This document shows, piece by piece, positions 29,293 through 41,279 of a DNA stretch of 64,000 nucleotides. The position numbers were made by a program, and so were the translations under genes. The stretch covers positions 2,232,001 through 2,296,000 of the forward strand of contig NZ_CP050854.1 of assembly GCF_017569925.1 (NCBI RefSeq), written 5' to 3'. The notes beneath the pieces are model-generated. The model worked only from the letters and a program-made list of their open reading frames with translations. It made no database searches and was not told the origin of the DNA. The stretch is from Brenneria izadpanahii. GTDB taxonomy: Bacteria; Pseudomonadota; Gammaproteobacteria; Enterobacterales; Enterobacteriaceae. Within the stretch, counting starts at the first letter, position 1, and each line of letters starts with the position of its first letter.

Positions 29293-29337
29293 ATGCATAC
29301 TGCTATTTTCCGTTTCTTTTTTTACTTTAGCGCCTGA
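29293..29337 (+). CDS. pheM: Phenylalanyl-tRNA synthetase operon leader peptide
   Basis: A 14-residue leader [14 protein letters not shown] with five Phe codons. It matches E. coli PheM (14 aa, [14 protein letters not shown]). Stalling of ribosomes at these codons when Phe-tRNA is scarce prevents formation of the terminator at 29385 and lets pheST be transcribed. It lies in the 376-bp rplT-pheS gap. Confidence 0.95.
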   Translation: [14 protein letters not shown]

Positions 29338-29360
29338 CTTCAGGGTGGCTTTGCGCGTAA

Positions 29361-30500
<1,140 letters not shown>

Positions 30501-30515
30501 GGCGGGAATATCATC

Positions 30516-32903
30516 ATGAAATTCAGTGAACTCTGGTTGCGCGAGTGGGTAAACCCGGCAATTGACAGTGAAGCATTATCTGAACAAATCACCATGGCCG
30601 GTCTGGAAGTGGATGACGTTGAGCCGGTTGCCGGCGCGTTTCACGGCGTGGTTGTGGGTGAAGTCATGGAATGCGGGCAGCATCCTAATGCCGACAAGCT
30701 GCGCGTAACGAAAGTTAATGTGGGCGGCGATCGCCTGCTGGATATTGTTTGCGGCGCGCCTAACTGCCGGCAGGGTTTGAAAGTTGCGGTCGCTACTATC
30801 GGCGCGGTGTTGCCCGGCGACTTTAAAATCAAGGCGGCCAAGCTGCGCGGCGAACCATCCGAAGGCATGCTGTGTTCATTCTCTGAACTGGGTATTTCCG
30901 ACGATCACGATGGCATTATCGAATTGCCGCTGGATGCGCCGATCGGAACGAATATTCGCGATTACCTCAAGCTGGATGATAACGCCATTGATATCAGCGT
31001 GACGCCAAACCGCGCCGATTGTCTGGGGATCATCGGCGTAGCCCGCGATGTGGCGGCGCTGAATCAGTTACCGCTGACAGAGCCGGAAATCACGCCTGTC
31101 GCGGCCGCCATTCAGGATACGTTCCCGATTCAGGTCGACGCGCCTCAAGCCTGTCCGCGTTATCTGGGGCGCGTGATTAAAGGCATCAATGTTAAAGCCG
31201 CCACCCCGATGTGGATGCGTGAAAAACTGCGCCGTTGCGGTATTCGCTCCATCGATCCTGTCGTCGACGTCACCAATTACGTTCTGCTGGAGTTAGGCCA
31301 GCCGATGCACGCCTTTGATCTTGACCGTCTCGATGGGGGCATCGTGGTCCGTATGGCGCGGGAGAATGAGGCGCTGACTCTGCTGGACGGAAACGAAGTG
31401 AAACTGCAAGCCGACACGCTGGTGATCGCCGATAAGCAAAAAGCGCTGGCGATGGGCGGAATTTTCGGCGGGGAACACTCCGGCGTTAATGAGACTACCC
31501 AGAATGTTTTGCTGGAGTGCGCATTTTTTAATCCGTTGTCGATTACCGGACGAGCGCGTCGTCATGGTCTGCATACCGACGCTTCTCACCGTTATGAGCG
31601 CGGCGTCGATCCGGCGATACAGTTCAAAGCGATGGAACGCGCAACCCGCCTGCTGATTGATATTTGCGGCGGTCAGGCCGGCCCGGTGGCGAACGTGACC
31701 AGCGAAGCGGATTTACCGGCGCGTGCGACCATTACGCTGCGCCGTGAAAAACTCGACCGTTTAATCGGTCATCATATCGCCGACGAACAGGTCACTGATA
31801 TTTTGCAGCGTTTAGGCTGTAAGGTGACGAAAACGGAGGCCGGGTGGCAGGCTGCCGCGCCAAGCTGGCGTTTCGATATGGAAATTGAAGAGGATCTGGT
31901 AGAGGAAGTCGCTCGCCTGTATGGCTACGACAATATTCCGAATGTCGCTACTCAGGCGCCGTTGAAGATGACTTCTCACCGCGAAGCGGATCTTTCTCTC
32001 AAACGCGTGAAGACGTTATTAGTCGATCATGGCTATCAGGAAGCAATTACTTACAGTTTTGTCGATCCGAAGATTCAGGAGCTGATTCATCCCGGCGAGG
32101 AGGCGTTAATCCTGCCCAGCCCGATCTCTGCCGAAATGTCGGCCATGCGCCTGTCTCTGTGGAGCGGCCTGCTGAGCGCGGTGGTGTATAACCAGAACCG
32201 TCAGCAAAACCGTGTGCGTCTGTTCGAAAGCGGGCTGCGTTTCGTGCCGGACAGTAACGCCAATCTGGGTATTCGCCAGGATCTGATGTTAGCCGGCGTG
32301 ATAACCGGCAGCCGCTATGAAGAGCATTGGGATCTGGCCCGCCAGACCGTAGACTTTTATGACTTGAAGGGCGATTTAGAAGCGGTGCTGGCGTTAACGG
32401 GGAAATTGTCCGACCTCGAATTCAAAGCGGAAAGCAATCCGGCATTGCATCCGGGGCAAAGTGCTGCTATTTATCTGTGCGGAGAACGCATTGGATTTAT
32501 TGGTGTTATCCACCCGGAACTGGAACGTAAGCTGGATCTGAACGGACGCACGGTGGTATTCGAACTGCTGTGGGATAAGGTCGCAGACCGCGTGCTGCCT
32601 GATGCGAGCAACATTTCTCGCTTCCCCGCAAACCGTCGCGATATCGCTATTGTCGTGGCTGAAAATGTCGCTGCTGGCGATATTTTAGCCGAATGTAAGA
32701 AAGTTGGCGCAAATCAGTTAGTTGGCGTAAACTTATTCGACGTGTACAGAGGGAAGGGCGTAGCGGATGGGTATAAGAGCCTGGCTGTGAGTCTGATCTT
32801 GCAAGATACTTCCCGTACACTGGCAGAAGAGGAAATTGCCGCTACCGTTGCACAATGCGTAGCAGCATTAAAACAGCGATTCCAAGCATCCTTGAGGGAT
32901 TGA
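30516..32903 (+). CDS. pheT: Phenylalanyl-tRNA synthetase beta subunit
   Basis: A 795-residue subunit containing the tRNA-binding EMAP domain (about 40-150), the B3/B4 editing domain that clears Tyr-tRNA-Phe, the B5 domain, a catalytic-like core and the C-terminal anticodon-binding domain ([16 protein letters not shown]). The length equals that of E. coli PheT (795). It is followed after only four bases by ihfA, as in E. coli. Confidence 0.98.
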   Translation: MKFSELWLREWVNPAIDSEALSEQITMAGLEVDDVEPVAGAFHGVVVGEVMECGQHPNADKLRVTKVNVGGDRLLDIVCGAPNCRQGLKVAVATIGAVLPGDFKIKAAKLRGEPSEGMLCSFSELGISDDHDGIIELPLDAPIGTNIRDYLKLDDNAIDISVTPNRADCLGIIGVARDVAALNQLPLTEPEITPVAAAIQDTFPIQVDAPQACPRYLGRVIKGINVKAATPMWMREKLRRCGIRSIDPVVDVTNYVLLELGQPMHAFDLDRLDGGIVVRMARENEALTLLDGNEVKLQADTLVIADKQKALAMGGIFGGEHSGVNETTQNVLLECAFFNPLSITGRARRHGLHTDASHRYERGVDPAIQFKAMERATRLLIDICGGQAGPVANVTSEADLPARATITLRREKLDRLIGHHIADEQVTDILQRLGCKVTKTEAGWQAAAPSWRFDMEIEEDLVEEVARLYGYDNIPNVATQAPLKMTSHREADLSLKRVKTLLVDHGYQEAITYSFVDPKIQELIHPGEEALILPSPISAEMSAMRLSLWSGLLSAVVYNQNRQQNRVRLFESGLRFVPDSNANLGIRQDLMLAGVITGSRYEEHWDLARQTVDFYDLKGDLEAVLALTGKLSDLEFKAESNPALHPGQSAAIYLCGERIGFIGVIHPELERKLDLNGRTVVFELLWDKVADRVLPDASNISRFPANRRDIAIVVAENVAAGDILAECKKVGANQLVGVNLFDVYRGKGVADGYKSLAVSLILQDTSRTLAEEEIAATVAQCVAALKQRFQASLRD

Positions 32904-32907
32904 ACCT

Positions 32908-33204
32908 ATGGCGCTTACTAAAGCTGAAATGTCAGAATACCTGTTTGAGAAGCTTGGGCTGAGCAAACGGGATGCCAAAGAGCTAGTCGAGCTGTTTTTT
33001 GAAGAAGTTCGTCGCGCTTTGGAAAATGGCGAGCAGGTCAAATTGTCGGGGTTTGGCAACTTTGATTTGCGAGACAAGAACCAACGACCGGGACGTAATC
33101 CAAAAACTGGCGAAGATATTCCGATTACGGCGCGCCGTGTGGTCACGTTCCGTCCGGGGCAGAAGCTAAAGAGTCGGGTAGAAAACGCTTCTCCCAAAGA
33201 GTAA
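32908..33204 (+). CDS. ihfA: Integration host factor alpha subunit
   Basis: A 98-residue DNA-bending protein that pairs with IhfB. The HU/IHF signature [20 protein letters not shown] is intact, including the Pro in the minor-groove-intercalating arm. It is cotranscribed with pheST, as in E. coli. A terminator lies directly after it. Confidence 0.98.
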   Translation: MALTKAEMSEYLFEKLGLSKRDAKELVELFFEEVRRALENGEQVKLSGFGNFDLRDKNQRPGRNPKTGEDIPITARRVVTFRPGQKLKSRVENASPKE

Positions 33205-33215
33205 CAGTCATTACC

Positions 33216-33242
33216 AAAAAGGCCGCGTAAGCGGCCTTTTTC
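33216..33242 (+). terminator. Intrinsic terminator after ihfA
   Basis: AAAAAGGCCGC pairs with GCGGCCTTTTT. The symmetry makes it work in both directions, so it could also serve the convergent gene at 33259. Confidence 0.9.
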
Positions 33243-33258
33243 TTTGCGATCGCTTGCG

Positions 33259-34323
33259 CTATTTCGCCGGCTTCTCTGGCTGGATGACGGTCGTCGTCCA
33301 GGTCGGTAGCGTCCAGGAGCCGCCGGCTCGAATCAAGCGGCATAGCCCGGTAGTATAAATATCGCTTTGACGAAACGTCGCGCCATCCCATACCCAGGAC
33401 TCCATGCTTCTGCAGTCCCCCAACCCTCGGCCTTTCTGAGAACTATCGATATTGCCGTCATAGTAATCTGTACCGGAGGTGGTAATCAGCTGTGGAGCGC
33501 TCTTCATATCATTGCTGATTGTCCAGAAGGCATAGCCTTCGTTATAAGCCGCGCGCCAGCACAACATACTGATCAGCGACGTTTTGTCGTTAAGCGTTCT
33601 GAGTTCTATGGATGACCCTTCTCCATCCCGATCGTCGTCTGAACGTTCATCGCATTCATCGCCTAATGTCGCCATCAGCTTGGGCAATAACAGCGATTGT
33701 TCGATCGCCGTTAGCTTGCGTGGTTGCTCATCCAGCGGAATAACCGCATGAATAGTGGGCGCCGGAAGCGCCGGGAGCACGTCGGTTTTATTCCCCGGCC
33801 GCGTAATGGCGCTGGTGGTGCCGATACGCCCCTGTATTTCGTCCATTTTTAATAAAATGGCGTAAGCGCCGGCGCCGGAGAGTTCTCGTGTTTCGCCAAA
33901 CCATTTGAATTCGATTTTACCGTCGCCTTTCAGCGCGTTCAGTAACGGGATAATCTGTTGTTCCGTCAACGTGGCTTCGCCGTCATCCGGACTCAATGAT
34001 TCGCCTTTATTCACGCCATTGATGTACAACGTTATATTTTCGTTTTCTGCATGGTTCGTTTGTTCGGTTTCATCATCGCCCCACATGACTTCACCGGTCA
34101 ATGTCGTGCCGGGGCCAGCCTGACGAGTCAACAACAGCGAGACTTTATGCTCTTGCTCATCGTCTGAATAGCCCGCCGCGCGGCAGGTGAGGGTATTGTC
34201 GCAGGCGATTTCCCAGTCTTTGTGAGCGAAATATTTTCCTTCCGAATCGGCGCTGAAAGCTATTGAAGGAAGAAATAGTGCGAGTAAAGGCAAAAAGCGT
34301 AATTTGCTAAAAGGCGTTTGCAT
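33259..34323 (-). CDS. DUF1176 periplasmic protein
   Basis: A 354-residue protein when started at ATG 34323, where a clear signal peptide begins (MQTPFSKLRFLPLLALFLPS, cut after AFSA). The start at 34395 would put 24 odd residues before it. The mature part has the DUF1176 pattern: HKDWEIACDNTLTCRAAGY, then FKWFGETRELSG and, near the end, GLGDCRSMESWVWDG. The function of the family is unknown. It is convergent with ihfA and stands alone. Confidence 0.8.
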   Translation of the reverse strand: MQTPFSKLRFLPLLALFLPSIAFSADSEGKYFAHKDWEIACDNTLTCRAAGYSDDEQEHKVSLLLTRQAGPGTTLTGEVMWGDDETEQTNHAENENITLYINGVNKGESLSPDDGEATLTEQQIIPLLNALKGDGKIEFKWFGETRELSGAGAYAILLKMDEIQGRIGTTSAITRPGNKTDVLPALPAPTIHAVIPLDEQPRKLTAIEQSLLLPKLMATLGDECDERSDDDRDGEGSSIELRTLNDKTSLISMLCWRAAYNEGYAFWTISNDMKSAPQLITTSGTDYYDGNIDSSQKGRGLGDCRSMESWVWDGATFRQSDIYTTGLCRLIRAGGSWTLPTWTTTVIQPEKPAK

Positions 34324-34563
34324 AAATATTTTGTTATGTGGCGGAAGATTAGTCGGCAAGATCATATCACCAGACTCAATTAGGATGAACTTCAATCTAT
34401 CTCCCCCAATCCCGGCAGTGAGAATTGAACCGTTTTACAAGCTGCGGTGATGAATGGCGGGTTATTGGGCGCGTTTTGTTAGAGTAGTTCTTTCGCATCA
34501 GCGGTAATAAAAAGAACGGGGAGATAACTCCCCCGATCAAACAATGCGGCATCAGACTGGCTA

Positions 34564-36282
34564 TCAGGCATAGCCGAACTGCGCCTGATGCAGGCTGGCG
34601 TAAATACCGCTGTGAGCCAGCAGTTCCTGATGGCTGCCCTGTTCGATGATGCCGCCGTTATCTACTACGACAATACGTTCGGCGTTCTGTATCGTCGCCA
34701 GACGATGTGCGATGACTAATGTGGTGCGCCCGGCGGAAAGCTCGCTCAGCGACTGTTGAATCGCCTGTTCCGTTGCGGTATCCAGCGCCGAAGTCGCTTC
34801 ATCCAGAATGAGTATCGGCGGATTTTTCAGAAAGATCCGCGCGATAGACAAGCGCTGTTTCTGTCCGCCGGACAGCTTAACGCCGCGTTCGCCGACGATG
34901 GTATCCAGTCCGTCAGGCAGATTGTCAATCAGTTCGTCCAACCGCGCGCGCCGCGCCGCCTGCATGATCTCCTCATCGCTGGCGTTCAGTTTACCGTAGG
35001 CGATGTTTTCCCGGATGCTGCCGCCAAACAGGAAAACGTCCTGTTGGACGATACCGATCTGGCTGCGCAGGGATACTTGCGTCATCTCCCGGATATCTAT
35101 GCCGTCAATGGTAATGCTGCCGCCGGTCAGATCGTAAAAACGCGGCAGTAATGAACAGAGCGTGGTTTTCCCCGCGCCGGAAGGGCCGACGAAAGCGACG
35201 GTTTCCCCAGCGTGAATAGACAGGTTGACGTTATGAATAATGGGACGATCGGCGGTGTAACCGAAGCTGACATGATTAAAGCGGATATCGCCTTTCAGCG
35301 CATCGACGTGTCGGGCGTTCGGCGCGTCGGTAATTTCCGGCACGGTATCGATCAGTTGAGTGAAGCGCTTAAAACCGGCGATGCCTTTCGGATAGCTTTC
35401 CAGTACGGCCGTGATTTTAGCGACCGGACGGAAAAAAACTTCAATCAGCAGCAGGAAACCGATAAAACCGCCATAGCTGAGCTCCCCGGCAATGACGTAC
35501 CAGATGCCGGCCAGCATTACGATCAACTGTATCAAACGCGTGCTCAGGTAGCTGAGCGTCAGGCTGGCCGTCATGATGCGGTAAGCCTGAAGTTTGGTAC
35601 GGCGGTAATTTTCGTTGTCGTGGGAAAACAGGCGCTTTTCATGCGCTTCATTGGCAAAAGCCTTCACCACGCGAATACCGCCAACGCTCTCTTCAATGCG
35701 GGCGTTGAAATTGCCGACCTGACCGAAGAGCTGCCGCCAGGTTTCCGTCATGCGTGCGCCATAGCGGCTCACCAGAAAGGTCATGAACGGCACGATGATA
35801 ATGGTCAACATCGCCAGCGGCAGATGTACCGTCGCCATCAGGATAAATGCGCCGATGAAGGTCATCACGGCAATAAACAGATCTTCCGGGCCATGGTGCG
35901 CAATCTCACCCACTTCTTCCAGATCTTTGGTGACATGGGTAATGATATGTCCGGTTTTCATATTGTCGTAATAACGAAACGGCAGATTTTGCAGGTGCTC
36001 AAACGCCTGGCGCCGCATATCCGTTTCGATGCCGACCCCCAGCGCGTGCCCCCAGTAGTTAACGATCGCCATCAATCCGGTGTTCAACAGATAAACCGCC
36101 AGTAGCGCGACGGAGGCCAACAGAATCAGCGTCCAGTTTTGCGCCGGCAGCAGCGTATCAATGAACGACTTGATCGCCATCGGGAAACCCAGTTCAAGTA
36201 AGCCGGCGATAATGGCGCAGCCAAAATCGAGTACGAATAACCCCTTATAAGGGGCGTAGTAAGAGAAGAAACGCCGTAACAT
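34564..36282 (-). CDS. ABC exporter, fused membrane and ATPase domains
   Basis: A 572-residue half-transporter of the MsbA/MdlB type, expected to form a homodimer in the inner membrane. The six-helix membrane domain (1-320) is followed by an ATPase domain with Walker A GPSGAGKTT, Q-loop QQDVFLFGG, signature LSGGQKQR, Walker B ILILDEATSALD and H-loop IAHR. All catalytic residues are present. The substrate cannot be told; drugs or lipids are typical. It is a single-gene unit. Confidence 0.9.
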   Translation of the reverse strand: MLRRFFSYYAPYKGLFVLDFGCAIIAGLLELGFPMAIKSFIDTLLPAQNWTLILLASVALLAVYLLNTGLMAIVNYWGHALGVGIETDMRRQAFEHLQNLPFRYYDNMKTGHIITHVTKDLEEVGEIAHHGPEDLFIAVMTFIGAFILMATVHLPLAMLTIIIVPFMTFLVSRYGARMTETWRQLFGQVGNFNARIEESVGGIRVVKAFANEAHEKRLFSHDNENYRRTKLQAYRIMTASLTLSYLSTRLIQLIVMLAGIWYVIAGELSYGGFIGFLLLIEVFFRPVAKITAVLESYPKGIAGFKRFTQLIDTVPEITDAPNARHVDALKGDIRFNHVSFGYTADRPIIHNVNLSIHAGETVAFVGPSGAGKTTLCSLLPRFYDLTGGSITIDGIDIREMTQVSLRSQIGIVQQDVFLFGGSIRENIAYGKLNASDEEIMQAARRARLDELIDNLPDGLDTIVGERGVKLSGGQKQRLSIARIFLKNPPILILDEATSALDTATEQAIQQSLSELSAGRTTLVIAHRLATIQNAERIVVVDNGGIIEQGSHQELLAHSGIYASLHQAQFGYA

Positions 36283-36366
36283 GCAATAAATTTTGAGTTA
36301 AAAAAATGTGAAAAACACTATAACAGGTAATTGTCCCCAACGGGACATGCGAATAATATGAACGGC

Positions 36367-37260
36367 TTATTTTCCTGGCTGCCGGACGGCCAACCAGCAT
36401 AGCAGGGAGCCTGCCGTCACCATCAGGACGCCTTGCCAAAAAGAGAAGGCGGGGATGGTTCTGAGCCACAGCGCGGCCAACAGCGTGGAGAGTACCGGCG
36501 TAAAATAAGAGGCCGTCGCCAGCAGCATTAAATTACCGTATTGAATCCCGGCGTTCCAGGCTGAGTAAGCCAGCGCGGTCGAAGCGCCCATAAAAATGAG
36601 CTCTAGCGACGACGGCAGGGTGAATAAGATCGGACCTTCCGCACTCAGCGCATATTGCATCCACAATACGGCGGAGGCCACCAGGAAAAATAGCGAGATC
36701 CCGTTTTTACCCTGACCGTAGCGCTTGGTGATATTGCAATACAGCGCCCAAACCGCCGCCGCGGAGAATGCCAGCCCATAGGCCAGCGGATTACTGAGAA
36801 TATTATGCCACAGCAATCCGGGGGACCATGCGCCTTCGCCTTTCATAATCCAGACGATGCCGGCTAAAGAGAGAGCCAACCCCAGCCAGAGTAGAATGCG
36901 GCTTTTTTGCTGATTGATGAAGATGGAGAACAGAATGGTCAGACAGGGCCAGAGGTAGTTAATCATCCCCAGTTCCATTGCCTGCAACCGGTTGTTGGCG
37001 AGTCCGATGGCGAGAGAGAGAAATATTTCATAGCAGACGAACAGGGGGCCGCCAACCAGCAGATAGATTTTAGGCAGCGTTTTGAGCTGCGGCATCCCGT
37101 AAAACAGCAAAAGGCATAGCGTGCTCATCGAGTAGATCATAGCCGCGCCGCCGATGGGGCCAAGCGTTTCGGTCAGACTACGAATCAGTCCGACGGACGT
37201 ACTCCATAGAATAATTGCCACCAAGCCTGCAAGGGTCGCGCGTTGTGGCGTCGAAATCAT
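36367..37260 (-). CDS. yddG: Aromatic amino acid exporter YddG
   Basis: A DMT-superfamily exporter of 297 residues from ATG 37260; the longer frame from 37338 has a non-family N-terminus. The N-terminal LAGLVAIILWSTSVGLIRSL, GMINYLWPCLTILFSI and ASYFTPVLSTLLAALWL match E. coli YddG, which exports phenylalanine, tyrosine and tryptophan and is also linked to paraquat efflux. Ten membrane helices are evident. It stands between nadE and the ABC exporter. Confidence 0.9.
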   Translation of the reverse strand: MISTPQRATLAGLVAIILWSTSVGLIRSLTETLGPIGGAAMIYSMSTLCLLLFYGMPQLKTLPKIYLLVGGPLFVCYEIFLSLAIGLANNRLQAMELGMINYLWPCLTILFSIFINQQKSRILLWLGLALSLAGIVWIMKGEGAWSPGLLWHNILSNPLAYGLAFSAAAVWALYCNITKRYGQGKNGISLFFLVASAVLWMQYALSAEGPILFTLPSSLELIFMGASTALAYSAWNAGIQYGNLMLLATASYFTPVLSTLLAALWLRTIPAFSFWQGVLMVTAGSLLCWLAVRQPGK

Positions 37261-37350
37261 GATGGGGTATCTTTCTAATATAAATGAAGCGGAAATAATA
37301 AAGCGGATACCGTGCCGGTATCCGCCCCATAATATCAATTTATGAGCGAG

Positions 37351-38175
37351 TTAGCGCCAGAAGTCATCGAAAACGGTAACCGGCGGCCGACGCTTATGTT
37401 CGGTTTTGAGATACCAGTTTTCAATGATCGCCGCATCTTTTGCATCAATCTGTTTACCTTCAAGGTAATCATCGATTTTTTCATAGGTGACGCCCAACGC
37501 GACTTCGTCCGGCAGCGCAGGTCGGTCGTCTTCCAAGTCGGCCGTCGGCGCTTTGGTATACAGGTTGGACGGGCATCCCAGTTCGCGCAACAGAGCCTTG
37601 CCCTGACGCTTATTCAAACGGAATATGGGATTGATATCCGTGCCGCCATCGCCGTATTTGGTGAAAAAGCCGGTTACCGCTTCTGCGGCATGGTCCGTTC
37701 CAACCACCAGACCGGCATTCATCCCGGCGATGCTGTACTGCGCTTTCATCCGCTCGCGCGCTTTCTCATTCCCTTTTACAAAGTCAGACAGCTCAATGCC
37801 AATCTGTTTCAGCGTGGCTTCGCTGGCGTCGACGGCGGGTTTGATATTAACGGTCAGCACCTTATCCGGTTTAATGAAAGCAATGGCGTCCTGGCAGTCC
37901 GATTCATCGGCCTGCACGCCATAAGGTAAGCGTACGGCGATGAACTGATAGTCTTGATTGCCGGTTTCATTACGCATTTCGGTGATGGCCGTCTGGCATA
38001 ATTTACCGGTCAGCGTAGAGTCCTGGCCGCCGCTGATCCCCAGAACCAACGACTTCACAAACGGATGCGCCGCCAGATAACTTTTCAGAAAATCAACGCT
38101 GACACGGATCTCTTGCGCTGGGTCAATACTGCTTTTAACGCCTAACGCGGTGATGATATCTTGTTGCAATGACAT
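37351..38175 (-). CDS. nadE: NH3-dependent NAD+ synthetase
   Basis: A 274-residue N-type ATP pyrophosphatase that amidates deamido-NAD. The PP-loop is [14 protein letters not shown]. The C-terminal DDFWR end and the [17 protein letters not shown] segment are typical of the E. coli enzyme (275 aa). I chose ATG 38175, since [13 protein letters not shown] is the family start. It is divergent from osmE, as in E. coli. Confidence 0.97.
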   Translation of the reverse strand: MSLQQDIITALGVKSSIDPAQEIRVSVDFLKSYLAAHPFVKSLVLGISGGQDSTLTGKLCQTAITEMRNETGNQDYQFIAVRLPYGVQADESDCQDAIAFIKPDKVLTVNIKPAVDASEATLKQIGIELSDFVKGNEKARERMKAQYSIAGMNAGLVVGTDHAAEAVTGFFTKYGDGGTDINPIFRLNKRQGKALLRELGCPSNLYTKAPTADLEDDRPALPDEVALGVTYEKIDDYLEGKQIDAKDAAIIENWYLKTEHKRRPPVTVFDDFWR

Positions 38176-38402
38176 AACGTTCCCCTTCCTGAACTTGTTG
38201 ATCCTGCCTAAAATTGCCTTAATCATCAGAGTGTAAAGCTAATCGGCGTGAAGAAAAAGAACAAGCGCGCTATCAACAGTTTTACCTATGGTTAAACGCC
38301 CCCCGGCGCTTAATTAATTATGCGCATAGCTATGGTTATAATTTGAAAAAACGCCTTTTGCCATCTAGTCTTAACAATGACCCATTCACATGAGGTAATG
38401 CA

Positions 38403-38735
38403 ATGAAAAATAATCGACTCTTGCTCTGTATGGCAGCGGCTGGCGTGGTCTTTCTTTCTGGGTGTACAACCTACAATAAAGCAGAAAGTCTGGTGACGGA
38501 ACCTGTCGTGAAGGATGTGAAAACAGGAATGACGAAACAACAGGTTCTTCAAATTGCCGGACCGGGCGCATCGGAAGTACGCATGAAAAATGCAAGGGGG
38601 ACGTGTAGCAACTATCTGTTGAAAAACCGTGATGGCACGGCGCAAAACTACTTTGTCAGTTATAACGAAACCGGCCAAGTGCTGAATAAGGGTTTCCAAA
38701 GCTGTGAGGCATACGATACTTCGCCACAGCGCTAA
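38403..38735 (+). CDS. osmE: Osmotically inducible lipoprotein OsmE
   Basis: A 110-residue lipoprotein with lipobox LSGC (Cys at residue 21) and a SmpA/OmlA-type BamE-like fold (VKTGMTKQQVLQIAGPGASE). In E. coli osmE is induced by high osmolarity and in stationary phase. Its place beside divergent nadE is conserved. GAGG lies upstream of the ATG. Confidence 0.93.
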   Translation: MKNNRLLLCMAAAGVVFLSGCTTYNKAESLVTEPVVKDVKTGMTKQQVLQIAGPGASEVRMKNARGTCSNYLLKNRDGTAQNYFVSYNETGQVLNKGFQSCEAYDTSPQR

Positions 38736-39086
38736 CATGCTTTTCACGTAAGCGATGAGCTTACGCGGTTTATTAGCTCCGATCGTTATTTTTGAGTTTT
38801 TATCGTTACAAACATGCTGGAAGACGCACATCTCTTTTTAGATGCCTTTCAGCATGACAGACGCCCCGTCCGCCAACCTTTCCCGCCGTGGATGACGCAA
38901 TATCAGCCAGAGCAAAACCGCTTGATCATTACCTTCTATTTAGAGTGTTAAGATTCTGTTTGAATTTGGTAATATATTGTCAGATCAAGGGGTTTAAGAT
39001 ATTTCTACCTTTCATTCCGTGACATTGTGACCGATATTGCTGTTAACCAAGTTATACAAAACGGTTTATGCGTTGAGGAAAATGCG
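38736..39086. other. Gap between osmE and the RcnB-like gene, with a 45-codon open frame
   Basis: The only structure seen is a plus-strand frame at 38814-38951 coding MLEDAHLFLDAFQHDRRPVR and ending NRLIITFYLEC. It looks protein-like but has no ribosome site and I do not recognise it. Promoter signals for the downstream gene are presumably in the AT-rich last 130 bp. Confidence 0.35.
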
Positions 39087-39584
39087 ATGACGAAAAAAAC
39101 ACTGGCATTAATGATGTCGTTACTTCTGGCGACAAGTTCCTTTTCAGGACTGACTTTTGCGCAAGGACCGAATGGACAGCAAGAGCAGAAGATGTTGCCA
39201 AACAATCATCAGAACGGCGGCGATCGTAAGAACGCGCCGGCGGCTAACAACAACCAAAGAAACGTGCCTAACGGCAACAGCCACAACAATAACCGCGGGA
39301 ACCAGGCGGCAAAACCGGTGCAGCAGGCTCCGCGTGAGCAACGGAGTGCATCCAACTTCCGTGAACGGGAGCATTTTGCCTGGCGCGGCAATGATTTCAG
39401 AAAAGGGCATCCCGTGCCGCAGCGTTTCCGTGGCGATGATTATCGGGTTAATGACTGGCGCGCGCGCGGCTTACGTGAACCGCCAGCCGGTCAACACTGG
39501 GCCTATATCGACGGTAACTATGTCTTGATTGCCGCCGCTACCGGAATCATCACGGCTATTCTGCTGAACAGCGCGCTGAACTAA
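39087..39584 (+). CDS. RcnB-family periplasmic protein
   Basis: A 165-residue protein from ATG 39087 (GAGGAA upstream) with a signal peptide (MTKKTLALMMSLLLATSSFS, cut near TFAQ). A low-complexity Asn/Gln/Arg-rich stretch (about 30-95) precedes an RcnB-like domain: PVPQRFRGDDYRVNDWRARG, then LREPPAGQHWAYIDGNYVLI and a hydrophobic end. RcnB in E. coli is a periplasmic protein for nickel/cobalt homeostasis. A metal role here is inference only, since this domain is common in uncharacterised envelope proteins. Confidence 0.8.
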   Translation: MTKKTLALMMSLLLATSSFSGLTFAQGPNGQQEQKMLPNNHQNGGDRKNAPAANNNQRNVPNGNSHNNNRGNQAAKPVQQAPREQRSASNFREREHFAWRGNDFRKGHPVPQRFRGDDYRVNDWRARGLREPPAGQHWAYIDGNYVLIAAATGIITAILLNSALN

Positions 39585-39604
39585 ACTTGCCGTGAGAAAA
39601 AATT

Positions 39605-39636
39605 AACGCGCCGGTAGCACAAACTACCGGCGCGTT
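39605..39636. terminator. Bidirectional terminator between the RcnB-like gene and tcyP
   Basis: A 13-bp perfect stem (AACGCGCCGGTAG with CTACCGGCGCGTT) surrounds a six-base loop. T-rich sequence follows on the minus strand, so it can end convergent tcyP; the plus-strand tail is weaker. Confidence 0.8.
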
Positions 39637-39673
39637 ATGCTTTATGCCAGGCCGCCATGGCCTTATGAAGGCA

Positions 39674-41074
39674 TTATCGATGCGCTAGCTCGGCGTCTTC
39701 CTGTCCGTCAAATACGTTTTTATCCGTTTGTTTCAATAACTGGCTGGTTACGGTTCCCGCCGTCATCGAGCCGCTGACGTTTAATGCCGTACGCCCCATG
39801 TCGATCAATGGTTCGATGGAAATCAGCAGCGCAACCAGCGTAACGGGCAATCCCATGGCCGGCAGCACAATCAGCGCGGCGAAGGTCGCTCCGCCGCCTA
39901 CGCCGGCCACGCCGGCCGAACTAATGGTGACGATGCCGACCAGCGTCGCAATCCATACCGGGTCGAGCGGGTTGATGCCGACCGTCGGAGCAACCATAAC
40001 CGCCAGCATCGCGGGATAGAGCCCGGCGCAGCCGTTTTGGCCGATGGTGGTGCCAAACGAGGCGGCAAAGCTGGCGATGGATTCCGGCACGCCGATGCGG
40101 CGGGTTTGCGCTTCAATGCTGAGAGGAATGGTCGCCGCGCTGGAGCGGCTGGTAAAGGCAAACGTCAGCACCGGCCATATCTTGCGGAAGAACCGGGCAG
40201 GGTTGATGCCGGTCAACGACAGGATCAGCGCGTGAACGCCGAACATGATGGCCAGCCCCAGATAAGACGCCACCACAAAACTGCCCAGCTTAAGGATATC
40301 CTGCAGATTGGAACTGGCGACCATTTTGGTCATTAGCGCCAATACGCCGTACGGCGTCAGCCTCATTACCAGACGAACCAGCTTCATGACCCAGGATTGC
40401 AATGTATCAATGGCCGTCAGAACGCGCTCGCCTTTTGCCGCGTCGTCTTTGGTCAATTGCAGCGCTGCGATACCGAGGAATACGGCGAAGATAACCACGC
40501 TGATGATTGACGTGGGATTGGCGCCGGTCAATTCGGCAAAAGGATTTTTAGGAATGAAGGAAAGAATTATCTGAGGAATGCTCAGATCGGAAACTTTCCC
40601 CACGTAGTTATTTTCGATAGCCGTTAAGCGCGCGGTTTCCTGCGCGCCCTGAACCAGCCCGCTGGCGGTCAATCCGAACAGATTCGTAACGAAAACCCCG
40701 ACCAGCGCGGCGATAAGCGTGGTGAACAGCAGGGTGCCGAGCGTCAGTATGCTGATCTTCCCTAATGAAGAGGCATTATGCAGCTTGGCCACCGAGTTCA
40801 GTATGGAAACGAATACCAGCGGCATAACGATCATTTGCAGCAGTTGAACATAGCCGTTGCCGACGATGTTAAACCAGGCGATGGATTGATTAATTACGGG
40901 ATTACCGCTGCCGTAAATCAGATGTAACGCCAGACCGAACAGCACCCCGACAACCAAACCCAATAACACTTTTTTTGCCAGACTCCACGATTTGTTCTGG
41001 CTGGCGTATCCCAGTAAGAACAATAGGGCGGCAAACGCCAGAATATTTACTAGCAGCGGAAAGTTCATCTCCAC
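39674..41074 (-). CDS. tcyP: L-cystine symporter TcyP (YdjN)
   Basis: A 466-residue dicarboxylate/amino acid:cation symporter-type protein with about ten membrane segments. The regions [40 protein letters not shown] and [20 protein letters not shown] are nearly identical to E. coli YdjN, a cystine and S-sulfocysteine importer. It probably starts at MNFPLLVN, two codons after the annotated ATG. It is adjacent to ydjM, as in E. coli. Confidence 0.95.
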   Translation of the reverse strand: MEMNFPLLVNILAFAALLFLLGYASQNKSWSLAKKVLLGLVVGVLFGLALHLIYGSGNPVINQSIAWFNIVGNGYVQLLQMIVMPLVFVSILNSVAKLHNASSLGKISILTLGTLLFTTLIAALVGVFVTNLFGLTASGLVQGAQETARLTAIENNYVGKVSDLSIPQIILSFIPKNPFAELTGANPTSIISVVIFAVFLGIAALQLTKDDAAKGERVLTAIDTLQSWVMKLVRLVMRLTPYGVLALMTKMVASSNLQDILKLGSFVVASYLGLAIMFGVHALILSLTGINPARFFRKIWPVLTFAFTSRSSAATIPLSIEAQTRRIGVPESIASFAASFGTTIGQNGCAGLYPAMLAVMVAPTVGINPLDPVWIATLVGIVTISSAGVAGVGGGATFAALIVLPAMGLPVTLVALLISIEPLIDMGRTALNVSGSMTAGTVTSQLLKQTDKNVFDGQEDAELAHR

Positions 41075-41279
41075 TTCTCCCTATTAATTAGATGAATAAT
41101 TTTTTCAGCATGATGAAAAACGCGCTCAAGGATATCAGTTCTTCCATAAGTTTGTTATATGACTGTGAGCTATAAATTATAGCTAACGGTGCGAGCGATC
41201 TCCGCTTTTCGGGGATGATATCCGGTTGCGCCTTGTTCGCGAGGCTGTTCCGTAGCAAGCGGTTGAGGCGGTCGGCGGG

